Source: Flemingiibacterium sp045578725 (GTDB lineage: Bacteria; Bacillota; Clostridia; Oscillospirales; CAG-272). From it: a stretch of DNA of 64,000 bases. Every line of letters begins with the position of its first letter. The first letter of the stretch is position 1. The notes beneath the pieces were generated by a model, which had not been told where the DNA came from, did not search any database, and saw only the letters and a program-made list of their open reading frames with translations. Below are positions 41,135-49,298 of this stretch, in pieces. The stretch covers positions 1 to 64,000 of the forward strand of contig JAZNKS010000105.1 of the NCBI GenBank assembly GCA_045578725.1, given 5' to 3'. The translations under genes and the position numbers were made by a program.

Positions 41135-43244
41135 GCGCACCGCCCGTCCCAAAGCTCCGTTTGGCTGGCTGTTCGGCTTCACCCTGCGTCAGCACTGGAC
41201 AACCGCGCTGCTGTATTCCATTATTTTCTTCTTCGTTCTGCCGGTTCCGGTACTGATGGTGCTGACCGAATTCCGTGACAGCTCCCGCTATCCGAACAAT
41301 CTGATCAACGATCTCACCGATTGGAGCGAATACATCCGCTATGCCACTACCCCCATTCTCTCCGTGCTGGCTATCATCATGGCGATCGTCCTCTTTCAGT
41401 ATCTGAAGAACAAGGTGTCGGTGGACTTCTATCATTCCCTCCCGCTGAAGCGGGATCGGCTGTACATCAATCAGCTGGCCTCCGGCGCGCTGATTCTGGC
41501 CGTACCGTTTTTCGTCATGCTCCTTTTCACCGGCATTCTCATCGCCGTCAACGGGGTGATGACCGGCGAAATCCTTTATAATATGCTGATCGTCCTGCGG
41601 GATACCCTGCTGTACGCGCTGCTCTTCTATTCCATCGGAACGCTGGTGGGCATGGTCTGCGGCCTCAGCTTTGTTCAGCTTCTGCTGACGCTGGTTGCCC
41701 TCTTCATTCTGCCGGCCATCCATGCGGTAACGGTTCTTTATCTCGATATTTTCGTTGAGAATATGTGGACGGACTGGTACTTCAATGCCGATCTCTTCCG
41801 CACCCTCTCACCGGTGCTTAAGTTCTTCATCGATCTTGCCGAGGAAGGTGAGCTTCTGCGTATCGCCGATCTGATTCTCTTCCCGCTTATTTCGGCAGCC
41901 CTGCTGGTCGGCGGATACTTTGTCTACCGCTATCGCAGGAGTGAGCGCGCCGGCACACCGGTGGTCTTCCCGCTGCTGGGCTCCGTCATTAAGTACATCC
42001 TGGTCTATCTCGGCACGCTGCTCGGCTCCCTGCTCTTCTATTACATCACAGACAGCCTCTTCTGGACCATCTTCGGTATGGTCTGCGGCGGTCTGCTGGT
42101 CTTCATGCTGGCCAACACCATTCTGTTCAAGACGGCCAAGGCCATGTTCAAGGGTTGGAAGCACCTCTGCATCTGGGGCGCAATCGCCGCTGTCGCCTTC
42201 CTTATCCTCCTTACCAATGCCTTCGGCATCAACGATTATGTCCCCACCCCCGGCAATCTCTCCCGCGTGGAGGTTTCCTTCGGCTATTCCGGTGCCGGCC
42301 CGCTGACCTTCCGCGATTCGGATGTCATGAAGGCCGTCCGCAATGTCTACCTCGAGGGGCTCCGGGTTTCAAATGATCCCTTCGACTGGAAGGAAGAAAA
42401 CACCGTGGAAATTGCTCCTGTCGATATGGAGGTCTACGAATACGAATACCGGTACTTAGATGAATCCATCCGCATGGAGGTGGTCTTCTATCCGAAATTC
42501 GGCCTGCCTGTGGCAAAGAGCCTCTGGATCTACGAAACCGCCGATGCGATCGACGATTTCCGGATCATTCTGGACAGCGATGAATTCGAAGCGCAAATTC
42601 AGAAGCATCTGAACGATCATCTCGACTGGAGCAGCAGCCGCGCACGGCTCTCGCTTGATGCCATGAGCCTCTCCATCAAGGACAACGCGATGATTATCGA
42701 TTCCATCGACAACTATACCACCCGCGAGGCAACGCCCGAGGCCCTGCGCCTGCTGGAATCGCTGAAGAAGGATTACACCGATATCGGCTTTGACACCTTC
42801 CAGAAGAATGTGGTCGGCGAAGTCAGCCTGCGCAATGACTCCTATGACTATGTTTATCTGCCGATTATGCTCGACATGAACAACACCCTGCCGATCATCC
42901 GGAATCTCGGCCTGTCCGAAACCGATTTCGGTACGTTCACCGATCTGATTTTGGCGGCGGTGGATAAAATCACCGTCACCGACCGCGAGACCGGTCAGTC
43001 GCTGACCTTCCAAAAGGAAAGCGAGCTCCGTCAGATTCTGGATCATACCCGGTATCCGATCAGTTCCTTCAACGGATTCTCCTTCGCCTTTACCGAGTCC
43101 CGGTATACCGTAACCTATGCCATCAAGGCAAAGAATTACAACCACCGCGTGGACGACGGCTCTGTTCCGGATGCCAGCCTCTGCCAGACCCGCTTCTTTA
43201 TCGATCAGGTTCCCGCCTTCATCACCGAAGCCTTCGGCAAGTAA
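41109..43244 (+). CDS. ABC-2 type permease with large C-terminal domain
   Basis: A 711-aa membrane protein. Six or more hydrophobic segments lie between about 25 and 375 (WTTALLYSIIFFFVLPVPVL, LILAVPFFVMLLFTGILIAV, and a late AAVAFLILLTNAFG), followed by some 330 soluble residues probably facing outward. Start ATG at 41109 is preceded by GGAGG inside the ATPase gene. The combination with a YtrA-type repressor and YtrB-type ATPase suggests an envelope-stress or antibiotic-response exporter like YtrBCDEF, with both permease functions in one chain. The soluble domain looks unlike known proteases; its role is not known to me. Confidence 0.82.
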   Translation: MTSANLSTERTARPKAPFGWLFGFTLRQHWTTALLYSIIFFFVLPVPVLMVLTEFRDSSRYPNNLINDLTDWSEYIRYATTPILSVLAIIMAIVLFQYLKNKVSVDFYHSLPLKRDRLYINQLASGALILAVPFFVMLLFTGILIAVNGVMTGEILYNMLIVLRDTLLYALLFYSIGTLVGMVCGLSFVQLLLTLVALFILPAIHAVTVLYLDIFVENMWTDWYFNADLFRTLSPVLKFFIDLAEEGELLRIADLILFPLISAALLVGGYFVYRYRRSERAGTPVVFPLLGSVIKYILVYLGTLLGSLLFYYITDSLFWTIFGMVCGGLLVFMLANTILFKTAKAMFKGWKHLCIWGAIAAVAFLILLTNAFGINDYVPTPGNLSRVEVSFGYSGAGPLTFRDSDVMKAVRNVYLEGLRVSNDPFDWKEENTVEIAPVDMEVYEYEYRYLDESIRMEVVFYPKFGLPVAKSLWIYETADAIDDFRIILDSDEFEAQIQKHLNDHLDWSSSRARLSLDAMSLSIKDNAMIIDSIDNYTTREATPEALRLLESLKKDYTDIGFDTFQKNVVGEVSLRNDSYDYVYLPIMLDMNNTLPIIRNLGLSETDFGTFTDLILAAVDKITVTDRETGQSLTFQKESELRQILDHTRYPISSFNGFSFAFTESRYTVTYAIKAKNYNHRVDDGSVPDASLCQTRFFIDQVPAFITEAFGK

Positions 43245-43272
43245 GCCGGCCGCAAAACAGCCAATAACCCGC

Positions 43273-43308
43273 AAAGTCCCGGCTTCCGTACGAAAGCCGG
43301 GACTTTAT
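43273..43308 (+). terminator. Terminator of the YtrA-type ABC operon
   Basis: A 13-bp stem, AAAGTCCCGGCTT (43273-43285) with AAGCCGGGACTTT (43294-43306), and a short T-rich tail. Confidence 0.85.
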
Positions 43309-43396
43309 TCATCATTTATTCACAATAATGGCGATTATTTCACGGGAATCCCCCGCGAAATTTTAATTTTGTTCACTCATTTTTTTGCAGATGTGA

Positions 43397-43402
43397 TATA
43401 AT
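43397..43402 (+). promoter_or_regulatory. -10 element before ispD
   Basis: TATAAT at 43397-43402 preceded by a weak TTCACT at 43372-43377 (19-bp spacer). This puts transcription start near 43409, after the ATG at 43404, and favours the ATG at 43440 as start of ispD. Confidence 0.5.
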
Positions 43403-43439
43403 AATGGTAACGAATATGCGTCAAAGGATGAATTCACAT

Positions 43440-44216
43440 ATGCAGATCAGTGCAAAAGAAATTGCTTCTCTGGTACGGACCCTGTCAAGGACTGCCGATC
43501 AGCCGCATTTCACCTCCGCCATTATCGCCGCCGCCGGACAGGGCCGACGGATGGGCGGTACCGACGGCATCACCAAGCAGCAGCTGGAGCTGTGCGGGAT
43601 GCCGGTCATTGTCCGCACGCTGAAAGCCTTTCAGGACTGCCCGCTGATCGACGAGATCATCGTCGTCGCGCTGGCTCCGGAAATCCCGATGTACGAGGAC
43701 TACCGGAAGAAATGGAAGCTGGACAAGATCACCGCCGTCACTCCCGGCGGCGATACCCGTCAGGAATCCGTCCGCCTCGGATTTGAGAAAATCGATGAGC
43801 GCTCGGAATTTGTTGCCATTCATGACGGCGCCCGCTGTCTGATCACCGGCGAAAACATCGAAGCGGTGGTCCGCGAGGCTTATCGGCGGGGTGCCGCAAC
43901 CGCCGCCACCCGTGCCAGCGATACCGTCAAGCGTGCCGATTCCAAGGGCTTTATCGAGGAAACGATCGACCGCGAAACGCTCTGGTTTGCGCAGACACCG
44001 CAGGTCTTCAAGACCGAGCTTTACCGTGCAGCCGCCTATGTCGCGCTTGACGAAGGCTTTACGGCCACCGATGACAATTCGCTGGCCGAGCATATCGGCT
44101 ATGCCGTGAAGCTGGTTGACTGCGGTCACGAGAATATCAAGATCACCACGCCCTCCGACCTTGCCATCGCCGAGGTCGTCCTCCGTCAGAGAGAAAAAAA
44201 GGATCGGGAGAATTAA
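43440..44216 (+). CDS. ispD: 2-C-methyl-D-erythritol 4-phosphate cytidylyltransferase
   Basis: A 258-aa enzyme of the MEP isoprenoid pathway: MEP + CTP to CDP-ME. The nucleotide-binding signature AIIAAAGQGRRMGG, VVALAPEIP, VAIHDGARC and the C-terminal NIKITTPSDLAIAE are diagnostic. I start it at 43440, where AAAGGATG precedes the ATG. About 30 residues (MQISAKEIASLV...) precede the usual N-terminus, making it a little longer than the typical 230 aa. IspF is not adjacent. Its last bases overlap the terminator of a small gene on the opposite strand. Confidence 0.94.
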   Translation: MQISAKEIASLVRTLSRTADQPHFTSAIIAAAGQGRRMGGTDGITKQQLELCGMPVIVRTLKAFQDCPLIDEIIVVALAPEIPMYEDYRKKWKLDKITAVTPGGDTRQESVRLGFEKIDERSEFVAIHDGARCLITGENIEAVVREAYRRGAATAATRASDTVKRADSKGFIEETIDRETLWFAQTPQVFKTELYRAAAYVALDEGFTATDDNSLAEHIGYAVKLVDCGHENIKITTPSDLAIAEVVLRQREKKDREN

Positions 44217-44228
44217 CTCTCCCGATCC
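44194..44228 (-). terminator. Terminator of the small Asn/Gln-rich gene, antisense to the end of ispD
   Basis: An 11-bp perfect stem GGATCGGGAGA (44201-44211) / TCTCCCGATCC (44218-44228). On the minus strand it ends in T7 (44200-44194), which lies inside the ispD coding region. On the plus strand no T run follows, so it serves the minus-strand gene. Confidence 0.88.
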
Positions 44229-44244
44229 CCTCCGGATTCCCGCT

Positions 44245-44409
44245 TCAGAATTGCTCCTGCTGACTTCTGCGGTTTTCCGCGCGGTCGGATTCACGGCTGT
44301 TCTTATTCTGCCGGTTGTCCGGATTCTGATTCTGGGTCTGGTTCTGGCCCGGATTGGAATTCTTACCGGGATTCTGCTTGTTCGTATTCTTTTCGTTGCT
44401 GTACATCAT
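44245..44409 (-). CDS. Small Asn/Gln-rich hydrophilic protein
   Basis: A 54-aa protein with a well-placed ribosome site (GAAGGAGTACAA before tandem ATGs at 44409 and 44406) and a strong terminator 17 bp after the stop, so I regard it as a true gene. The sequence is low-complexity: NPGKNSNPGQNQTQNQNP is followed by Arg/Glu/Ser-rich RESDRAENRRSQQEQF. It has no Cys, Trp, Leu or Ile and no membrane segment, and must be disordered. In composition it recalls small acid-soluble spore proteins such as SspP or the gamma type, but I see no motif that proves homology. No family is recognised. Confidence 0.7.
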   Translation of the reverse strand: MMYSNEKNTNKQNPGKNSNPGQNQTQNQNPDNRQNKNSRESDRAENRRSQQEQF

Positions 44410-44449
44410 TTGTACTCCTTCCCTCATCGCACAGGCGACGGATTCATCC

Positions 44450-44470
44450 GTAATTTCCTCGGGAAATTAC
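44450..44470. repeat. Perfect 9-bp-arm palindrome upstream of manA
   Basis: GTAATTTCC, a 3-nt centre, and GGAAATTAC. It lies between the divergent small Asn/Gln-rich gene and manA, about 40 bp from the former and 50 bp from the latter, where an operator for either would be expected. There is no T tract. Confidence 0.6.
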
Positions 44471-44522
44471 AGAACCAGTATTCACGCTTTCACGAAATCT
44501 TATTCATTTATGCGAGGTAGCT

Positions 44523-45476
44523 ATGAAATATTATCCTATGAAACTCATCCCCGCCGTCAAGGAAATCATCTGGGGCGGTCAGAAGCTGAAGAACGATTAC
44601 GGCAAGACGGCCGATTTTGACAAGCTCGCCGAAAGCTGGGAGCTTACCGTCCGGCCCGATGGCATGAACACCGTCGCAAACGGCGAGGCCGCCGGTCAGA
44701 CACTGGAGGCATTCTTCGCCGCCCATCCCGATGCGCTCGGCAGCCGCGGTGCAGGAGAGCGCTTCCCTCTGCTGATCAAATTCATCGATGCCTGCGACCG
44801 TCTGTCGGTTCAGGTGCATCCGGCCGATGACTATGCGCTGAAAAATGAGAACGAATTCGGCAAGACCGAGATGTGGTACATCGTGGAGGCTGAGGAGGGC
44901 GCCCAACTTGTCTTCGGCGTCGAGAACTATACGCCCGAAGCCTTCGATGCGGCGATCCGCGAGGGCCGCGTTGAGGAAATGCTCCACAGTGTCACGGTTC
45001 ACGCCGGCGATGTCTATTTCATCCCCGCCGGTCTGGTCCATGCCATCGGCGCCGGGATCCTGATCTGCGAAATCCAGCAGAATTCCAATGTCACCTACCG
45101 CGTGTACGACTACAACCGTCCCGGCAAGGACGGCAAGCCCCGCGAGCTTCATGTCGAAAAGGCCAAGCAGGTTATCGTGGACTACACACCCGAGGAAATC
45201 GAGCGGCTCCGCTTTGAGGCTGCTGACAAGCGGGATGACTCCCTTCTTGCCGCGTGCGGCAAGTTCACGGTCCGCAGGTATGCCGTCAACGGCGAGCAGA
45301 AGCTGACAGCCACATCCGAAAGCTTCCTCTCGCTGACCTTCACCGAAGGCGAAGGCCATATCCTGGCAGGCGGGGAAAGCTATCCGATCTGCAAGGGTGA
45401 AACCTGGCTGATTCCGGCCGGCCTCGGCGATTTCACCGTCAGCGGCCGCAATGTCTGCATCACGGCAGAGGTATAA
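44523..45476 (+). CDS. manA: Mannose-6-phosphate isomerase, type I
   Basis: A 317-aa zinc enzyme interconverting mannose-6-phosphate and fructose-6-phosphate; the short form typical of Firmicutes. The zinc and active-site segments are present: SVQVHPADDYA (residues 95-105), EMWYIVEAEEGA, and VHAIGAGILICEIQQNSNVTYR with the RVYDYNR signature near 195. GCGAGGTAGCT precedes the ATG. It is monocistronic, ending at a bidirectional terminator, and may feed mannose from the sugar transport genes around it into glycolysis. Confidence 0.94.
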   Translation: MKYYPMKLIPAVKEIIWGGQKLKNDYGKTADFDKLAESWELTVRPDGMNTVANGEAAGQTLEAFFAAHPDALGSRGAGERFPLLIKFIDACDRLSVQVHPADDYALKNENEFGKTEMWYIVEAEEGAQLVFGVENYTPEAFDAAIREGRVEEMLHSVTVHAGDVYFIPAGLVHAIGAGILICEIQQNSNVTYRVYDYNRPGKDGKPRELHVEKAKQVIVDYTPEEIERLRFEAADKRDDSLLAACGKFTVRRYAVNGEQKLTATSESFLSLTFTEGEGHILAGGESYPICKGETWLIPAGLGDFTVSGRNVCITAEV

Positions 45477-45487
45477 GCAATCATAAC

Positions 45488-45524
45488 AACCGGCCCGGCA
45501 CGCGAAGTGCCGGGCCGGTTTGTC
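45488..45524. terminator. Bidirectional terminator between manA and the fucosidase gene
   Basis: A 14-bp perfect stem AACCGGCCCGGCAC (45488-45501) / GTGCCGGGCCGGTT (45507-45520) with a 5-nt loop. T-rich tail TTTGTCTT on the plus strand, TTGTTATGATT on the minus strand. Confidence 0.88.
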
Positions 45525-45525
45525 T

Positions 45526-46962
45526 TCAGGCCAATGTAATTTTCAGGCAGTTGGTATAGGCGGTCGGCATCGCATCGGGAAGCTTGACCGTCAGCACACC
45601 GAAATTCACGGCGAACGGAATCTTGCCCTCTCCCAGAAGCTCGACCGATTCAATCTTCTGATCGGCGAAGGATTTCAGCACAGCGGTGCGGTTGTCCGGT
45701 GTCTTCATGATGAAGGCGTAGACATCCCTGCCCTTGGCGGTGAAGCGATAGTCGGATGCCATCCAGGCCACCTGCTCCTCCTTGAAGCCTTCGATCAGCA
45801 CGCGGCTCTCACCTTCGGATGCCGTAATCCACGGGCGCGTGCCGTAGATGGCATCGCCGCAGACCGCATACCAGCCGGCGATCTCCTCCAGCGTCCAGCG
45901 GGCCCATTCATCGATGGTGCCGTCCGGCTTCTGAAGAACATTCAGGAGCATATTGCCGTTCTTGGCTACTACATCAATCAGCATTTCAATGATATGGCCC
46001 GGCTTCTTGTAGTTCTGGCGCACATCGTAGAACCAGTTGCCGATGCAGGTATCGCAGTGCCAAGGATCCGGCATGATGCCCGGAAGCTGACTCTTTTCGA
46101 TATCCAGAATACCGACCTTATAGATCTCCGGCTCCCGCTTCTTCTGCAGATAAACCGCACGGTTTTCGCCGTAGGTCTGAATGGAGCGGTTGTACAGATC
46201 GGCAACAGCCGCAAGGCCGGTATCATAAAAGCCGGGGCCGAACGGAAGCTCGGAATCCGAGTACAGCAGATCGGGCGTGAAGGCTTCGATCATTTCCCGG
46301 ACTGCAGCAGCCCAATATTCGTGGTGACGGCGATCGTCGGTCAGCCAGGGTGCCCGCTCGATCGGGCCGTTTTCATCCGAATACTGATAGTTGTCATAGT
46401 AGAAATCGCGGTAGGCGGGATCGTTTCCGTCATAGAGAACGCCTGCATACGGGCCGGTCTTATCCCAGCCCTTGTTGCGGTTCCACCAGCTGAAAGAGGC
46501 CGCCAGATGCTCCGAAAGACCGAAGGGCATTCCCTTTTTGTCGGCAGCCGCCTTCCACATGGCGCAGATATCCCTGCCCGGGCCGACATTCACCGAATTC
46601 ATCCGGTTGACCTTGGAAGCATAATTGAAGAAGTTGTCGTGATGGGTCGCCTGCGCCATGAAGTAGCGGGCACCGGCCTTGTGGTAGAGCGCCATCAGCT
46701 CATCGGGATCAAAGCGCTCGGCCTTCCAAAGTTTGCAGATATCCTTGTATCCGAACTTCGACGGGTGGCCGTAATGGCGGACATGGTACTTGTACTGCTC
46801 CGAGCCCTCCACATACATATGACGTGCATACCAGTCGCCGTACATCGGCACCGACTGCGGGCCCCAATGGCTCCAGATACCGAATTTGGCATCGCGGAAC
46901 CAGGTCGGGCACTCATATTCATAGAGCGATTCGAAGGTGGGTTCAAACTTTTTCATAGGCAT
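45526..46962 (-). CDS. Alpha-L-fucosidase, GH29 family
   Basis: A 478-aa GH29 enzyme that removes terminal fucose with retention. The N-terminal barrel is characteristic (PTWFRDAKFGIWSHWGPQSV at about 14-33; KAGARYFMAQATHHDNF near 98-115). The likely nucleophile is the Asp of DLLYSDSELP near 235. There is no signal peptide, so it acts on imported fucosylated oligosaccharides or glycosides. It is the last gene of a three-gene operon after the MFS transporter and a phosphodiesterase, and GGAGG precedes the start. The substrate may come from host mucin or milk glycans; that is inference. Confidence 0.9.
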   Translation of the reverse strand: MPMKKFEPTFESLYEYECPTWFRDAKFGIWSHWGPQSVPMYGDWYARHMYVEGSEQYKYHVRHYGHPSKFGYKDICKLWKAERFDPDELMALYHKAGARYFMAQATHHDNFFNYASKVNRMNSVNVGPGRDICAMWKAAADKKGMPFGLSEHLAASFSWWNRNKGWDKTGPYAGVLYDGNDPAYRDFYYDNYQYSDENGPIERAPWLTDDRRHHEYWAAAVREMIEAFTPDLLYSDSELPFGPGFYDTGLAAVADLYNRSIQTYGENRAVYLQKKREPEIYKVGILDIEKSQLPGIMPDPWHCDTCIGNWFYDVRQNYKKPGHIIEMLIDVVAKNGNMLLNVLQKPDGTIDEWARWTLEEIAGWYAVCGDAIYGTRPWITASEGESRVLIEGFKEEQVAWMASDYRFTAKGRDVYAFIMKTPDNRTAVLKSFADQKIESVELLGEGKIPFAVNFGVLTVKLPDAMPTAYTNCLKITLA

Positions 46963-46982
46963 CCTCCTTTATTGAGAGAAAA

Positions 46983-47792
46983 TTATTTCATCGGATCAAA
47001 GCCTTCAAAAATGAAGGCCGCAAAGGATTTCCGTCCGTCTGCCAGCGCATCGTGAGATACAAAGGTCCAGCCGACCGGCATCGCACCGAGGCGGCTTGTC
47101 AGCCGCCGGACCGCTTTGGAGGCGAATTGGCGATCGTAGGACACGAAATCCGGCCGGGCAATGAAGTTGAAGACCAGCTCGCCGAGCAGGCGTTTTGCCG
47201 CGCCCTCGCCGCGGATTACAGTTGCCAGCTGACCGCGCAGGATCTCCGGCCGATGCTTTTTGTACCAGCCGGGCACAAACGGATAGAAGGACTGAATGAA
47301 GTATTTTCCCGGATAGTCGGCGAGAATCCGGTCCGCCGCTTCGCAGAGTCTGCGGCAGCCGGATAAATCCGTGCACTTGAATTCAATCAGCAGCGGGACA
47401 CGTCCTCCCACCTCCTGAAGGCATTCGGCTAAAGTCGGAATCCCTTCCCCGCTCTCTCCAAGGCGGAGAGAGCGAAGCTCGCAGAGCGTCATCTCCTCGA
47501 TTTTTCCGTCAACGCCGCACATTCGCAGGGGCGAATCGTCATGGAAGACCACCACCTCGCCGTCTTTGGTGATGTGGATATCGGTTTCGATGATAATACC
47601 CGCATCGCAGGCCCGGCGGAAGGCCGCAAGGGAATTCTCCGGTATGCCGTCGCCGTGCAGACCGCGGTGGGCGATCAGCCGCCCCTCAAGGATTGCCCGA
47701 TCGGGATGGCGGCGTGCGGTGGGAAAGATCAGAAAAAGCCAGATCCCGGCGATCAGCGCCGCAGCAGGCAGAATCCACAGAAGCACACCCAT
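46983..47792 (-). CDS. Membrane-anchored glycerophosphodiester phosphodiesterase
   Basis: A 269-aa GDPD-family enzyme. Residues 1-23 form a single N-terminal membrane helix (WILPAAALIAGIWLFLIF). The catalytic motifs follow: IAHRG at 40-44, PENSLAAF near 52, ETDIHIT near 72 and VFHDDS near 84. It starts 3 bp after the MFS gene's stop and is followed after 20 bp by the fucosidase gene, so it is part of the same transcript. Why a phospholipid-type enzyme sits between a sugar transporter and a fucosidase is unclear. It is only distantly similar to the cytosolic GDPD at 3470-4201. Confidence 0.87.
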   Translation of the reverse strand: MGVLLWILPAAALIAGIWLFLIFPTARRHPDRAILEGRLIAHRGLHGDGIPENSLAAFRRACDAGIIIETDIHITKDGEVVVFHDDSPLRMCGVDGKIEEMTLCELRSLRLGESGEGIPTLAECLQEVGGRVPLLIEFKCTDLSGCRRLCEAADRILADYPGKYFIQSFYPFVPGWYKKHRPEILRGQLATVIRGEGAAKRLLGELVFNFIARPDFVSYDRQFASKAVRRLTSRLGAMPVGWTFVSHDALADGRKSFAAFIFEGFDPMK

Positions 47793-47795
47793 CTG

Positions 47796-49097
47796 TCAAT
47801 CCTCCGTATCAAAATTCTCCAGTCCCTTTTTCGGGAGAGGCTTTCCGTCGCCGTGCTTTACCAGTGACATGGTAACAAAGGAAAGTGCGGAGAAGATCAC
47901 CGCATACGGGAAGAGCACCGAATAGCCGAGTCCCAGCCGGTCGATCAGAAAGCCGGACAGAAGAGGGGTTGTAATCTGCGCCGCCATCGAAAAGGTGTAA
48001 TAAAAGCCGGTGTATTTTCCCACATTCGCGCCGCTGCTCATCTCCACAACCATCGGGAAGGAATTGACGTTAATCGCCGCCCATCCGATGCCGACCAGAG
48101 CAAAAATCAGATACATCGCCGGTGTCTGCTCCGTGATGAAGACGGCAATGGCATAGCAGGCTGTCATCAGCGCCACGCCGCAGAGCACGGTCTTCTTCCG
48201 TCCCAGTGCGCCCGAAAGCCATCCCAGCGGGACAAAGGCCGCAATCGCCGATACGGTCGCCGTCAGCAAAAAGCCGGAGGACACACCAAGGTCCACATTC
48301 CATACATTCACGCAGTAGCGCGAAAAGGCAGTTGTCACCGCATTGTATGCCATAAACCAGAGAAAGACCGAGAGCAGAATCAGCACAAGGCTGATAAAAA
48401 CCGGCTTTTCAAGCCTGCCGCCTGCGGACGCCGTTTTTTCATCCGCCTCATCCTGCACGCCCGCCTCCCGGATCAGCTTATTTTCCCGGATCCCGATGAC
48501 CATAACCAGTACGGAGATCAGCATAAAGGCGGCGATCACGAGAAAAATCGGGGTGAAGGACTGATCCTCGGCATAAACCGTTTGTCCGTCGGCGGACTTA
48601 TCGCTTCGCAGAAGGAACATCATCATGACGGTCGAGAAGATGCCGCCGATATAGCCCACCAGATTGATGATGGCATTGGCCTTGCTTCTCAGCGGCTTTG
48701 GCGTGACATCCGGCATATAGGCAACCGCCGGTGTGCGGTAGGTTGCCATGACAAACAGGAGCACCATCAGACATACAACAAAGCCGACAAAGCTATGTGT
48801 GCTGACAAAATACGCCAGACCCAGCATCAGAATCACCGCCGCCAGCGTTCCGAACAGAATATAGGGAGTCCGCCGTCCGAGGCGGGTTCGGGTGCGGTCG
48901 GAGAGCATACCGAACAGCGGGAGCATAAAGATGGCCAGAATATTATCCACCGACATAATGGCATTGGCTGTGAAGGTGGACAGGCCAAAATGATTTTCCA
49001 GAAGATAGGGGATCACCTGATCGTAAAACTGCCAGAAGGCCAGGATCGACATAAACGCAAGTCCGATCCAGACCGTCCGTTTGATATTCAGCTTCAT
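47796..49097 (-). CDS. MFS transporter, SLC45/GPH-like sugar symporter
   Basis: A 433-aa transporter with 12 predicted membrane helices. The start is set at 49097 because AAGGA lies 8 bases upstream; ATGs at 49103 and 49127 are poorly spaced. The N-terminal helix FWQFYDQVIPYLLENHFGLS and the loop SDRTRTRLGRRTPYILFG fit cation-coupled sugar carriers of the SLC45/GPH-like branch. It is the first gene of an operon with GDPD and GH29 fucosidase, so a fucosylated or other disaccharide is a fair guess for the substrate. Confidence 0.85.
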   Translation of the reverse strand: MKLNIKRTVWIGLAFMSILAFWQFYDQVIPYLLENHFGLSTFTANAIMSVDNILAIFMLPLFGMLSDRTRTRLGRRTPYILFGTLAAVILMLGLAYFVSTHSFVGFVVCLMVLLFVMATYRTPAVAYMPDVTPKPLRSKANAIINLVGYIGGIFSTVMMMFLLRSDKSADGQTVYAEDQSFTPIFLVIAAFMLISVLVMVIGIRENKLIREAGVQDEADEKTASAGGRLEKPVFISLVLILLSVFLWFMAYNAVTTAFSRYCVNVWNVDLGVSSGFLLTATVSAIAAFVPLGWLSGALGRKKTVLCGVALMTACYAIAVFITEQTPAMYLIFALVGIGWAAINVNSFPMVVEMSSGANVGKYTGFYYTFSMAAQITTPLLSGFLIDRLGLGYSVLFPYAVIFSALSFVTMSLVKHGDGKPLPKKGLENFDTED

Positions 49098-49138
49098 AAG
49101 CATTGTCCTTTCCGCGCGTTGGCGCAAGCTCTGTGTTT

Positions 49139-49167
49139 ATTATATCATACCTATCCGCAAAACACAA
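49139..49167 (-). promoter_or_regulatory. Promoter of the MFS-GDPD-fucosidase operon
   Basis: Minus-strand TTGTGT (49167-49162), 17-bp spacer, TATAAT (49144-49139). Confidence 0.65.
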
Positions 49168-49234
49168 GTCCCGCGCCAAAAGCTAAACAAATTTTTGAGC
49201 TTCTGTTTATAAATTGTAAATTTCATCCGCCTTA

Positions 49235-49263
49235 TATACAAATCGCAGAAAATATGTTATAAT
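49235..49263 (+). promoter_or_regulatory. Promoter of the xpaC-telA-lemA-TPM operon
   Basis: TATACA (49235-49240), 17-bp spacer, TATAAT (49258-49263), about 35 bp before the GTG start. Confidence 0.55.
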
Positions 49264-49298
49264 AGATACAAGAAATTCTTCTGAAAGGTGGAAGCTGC

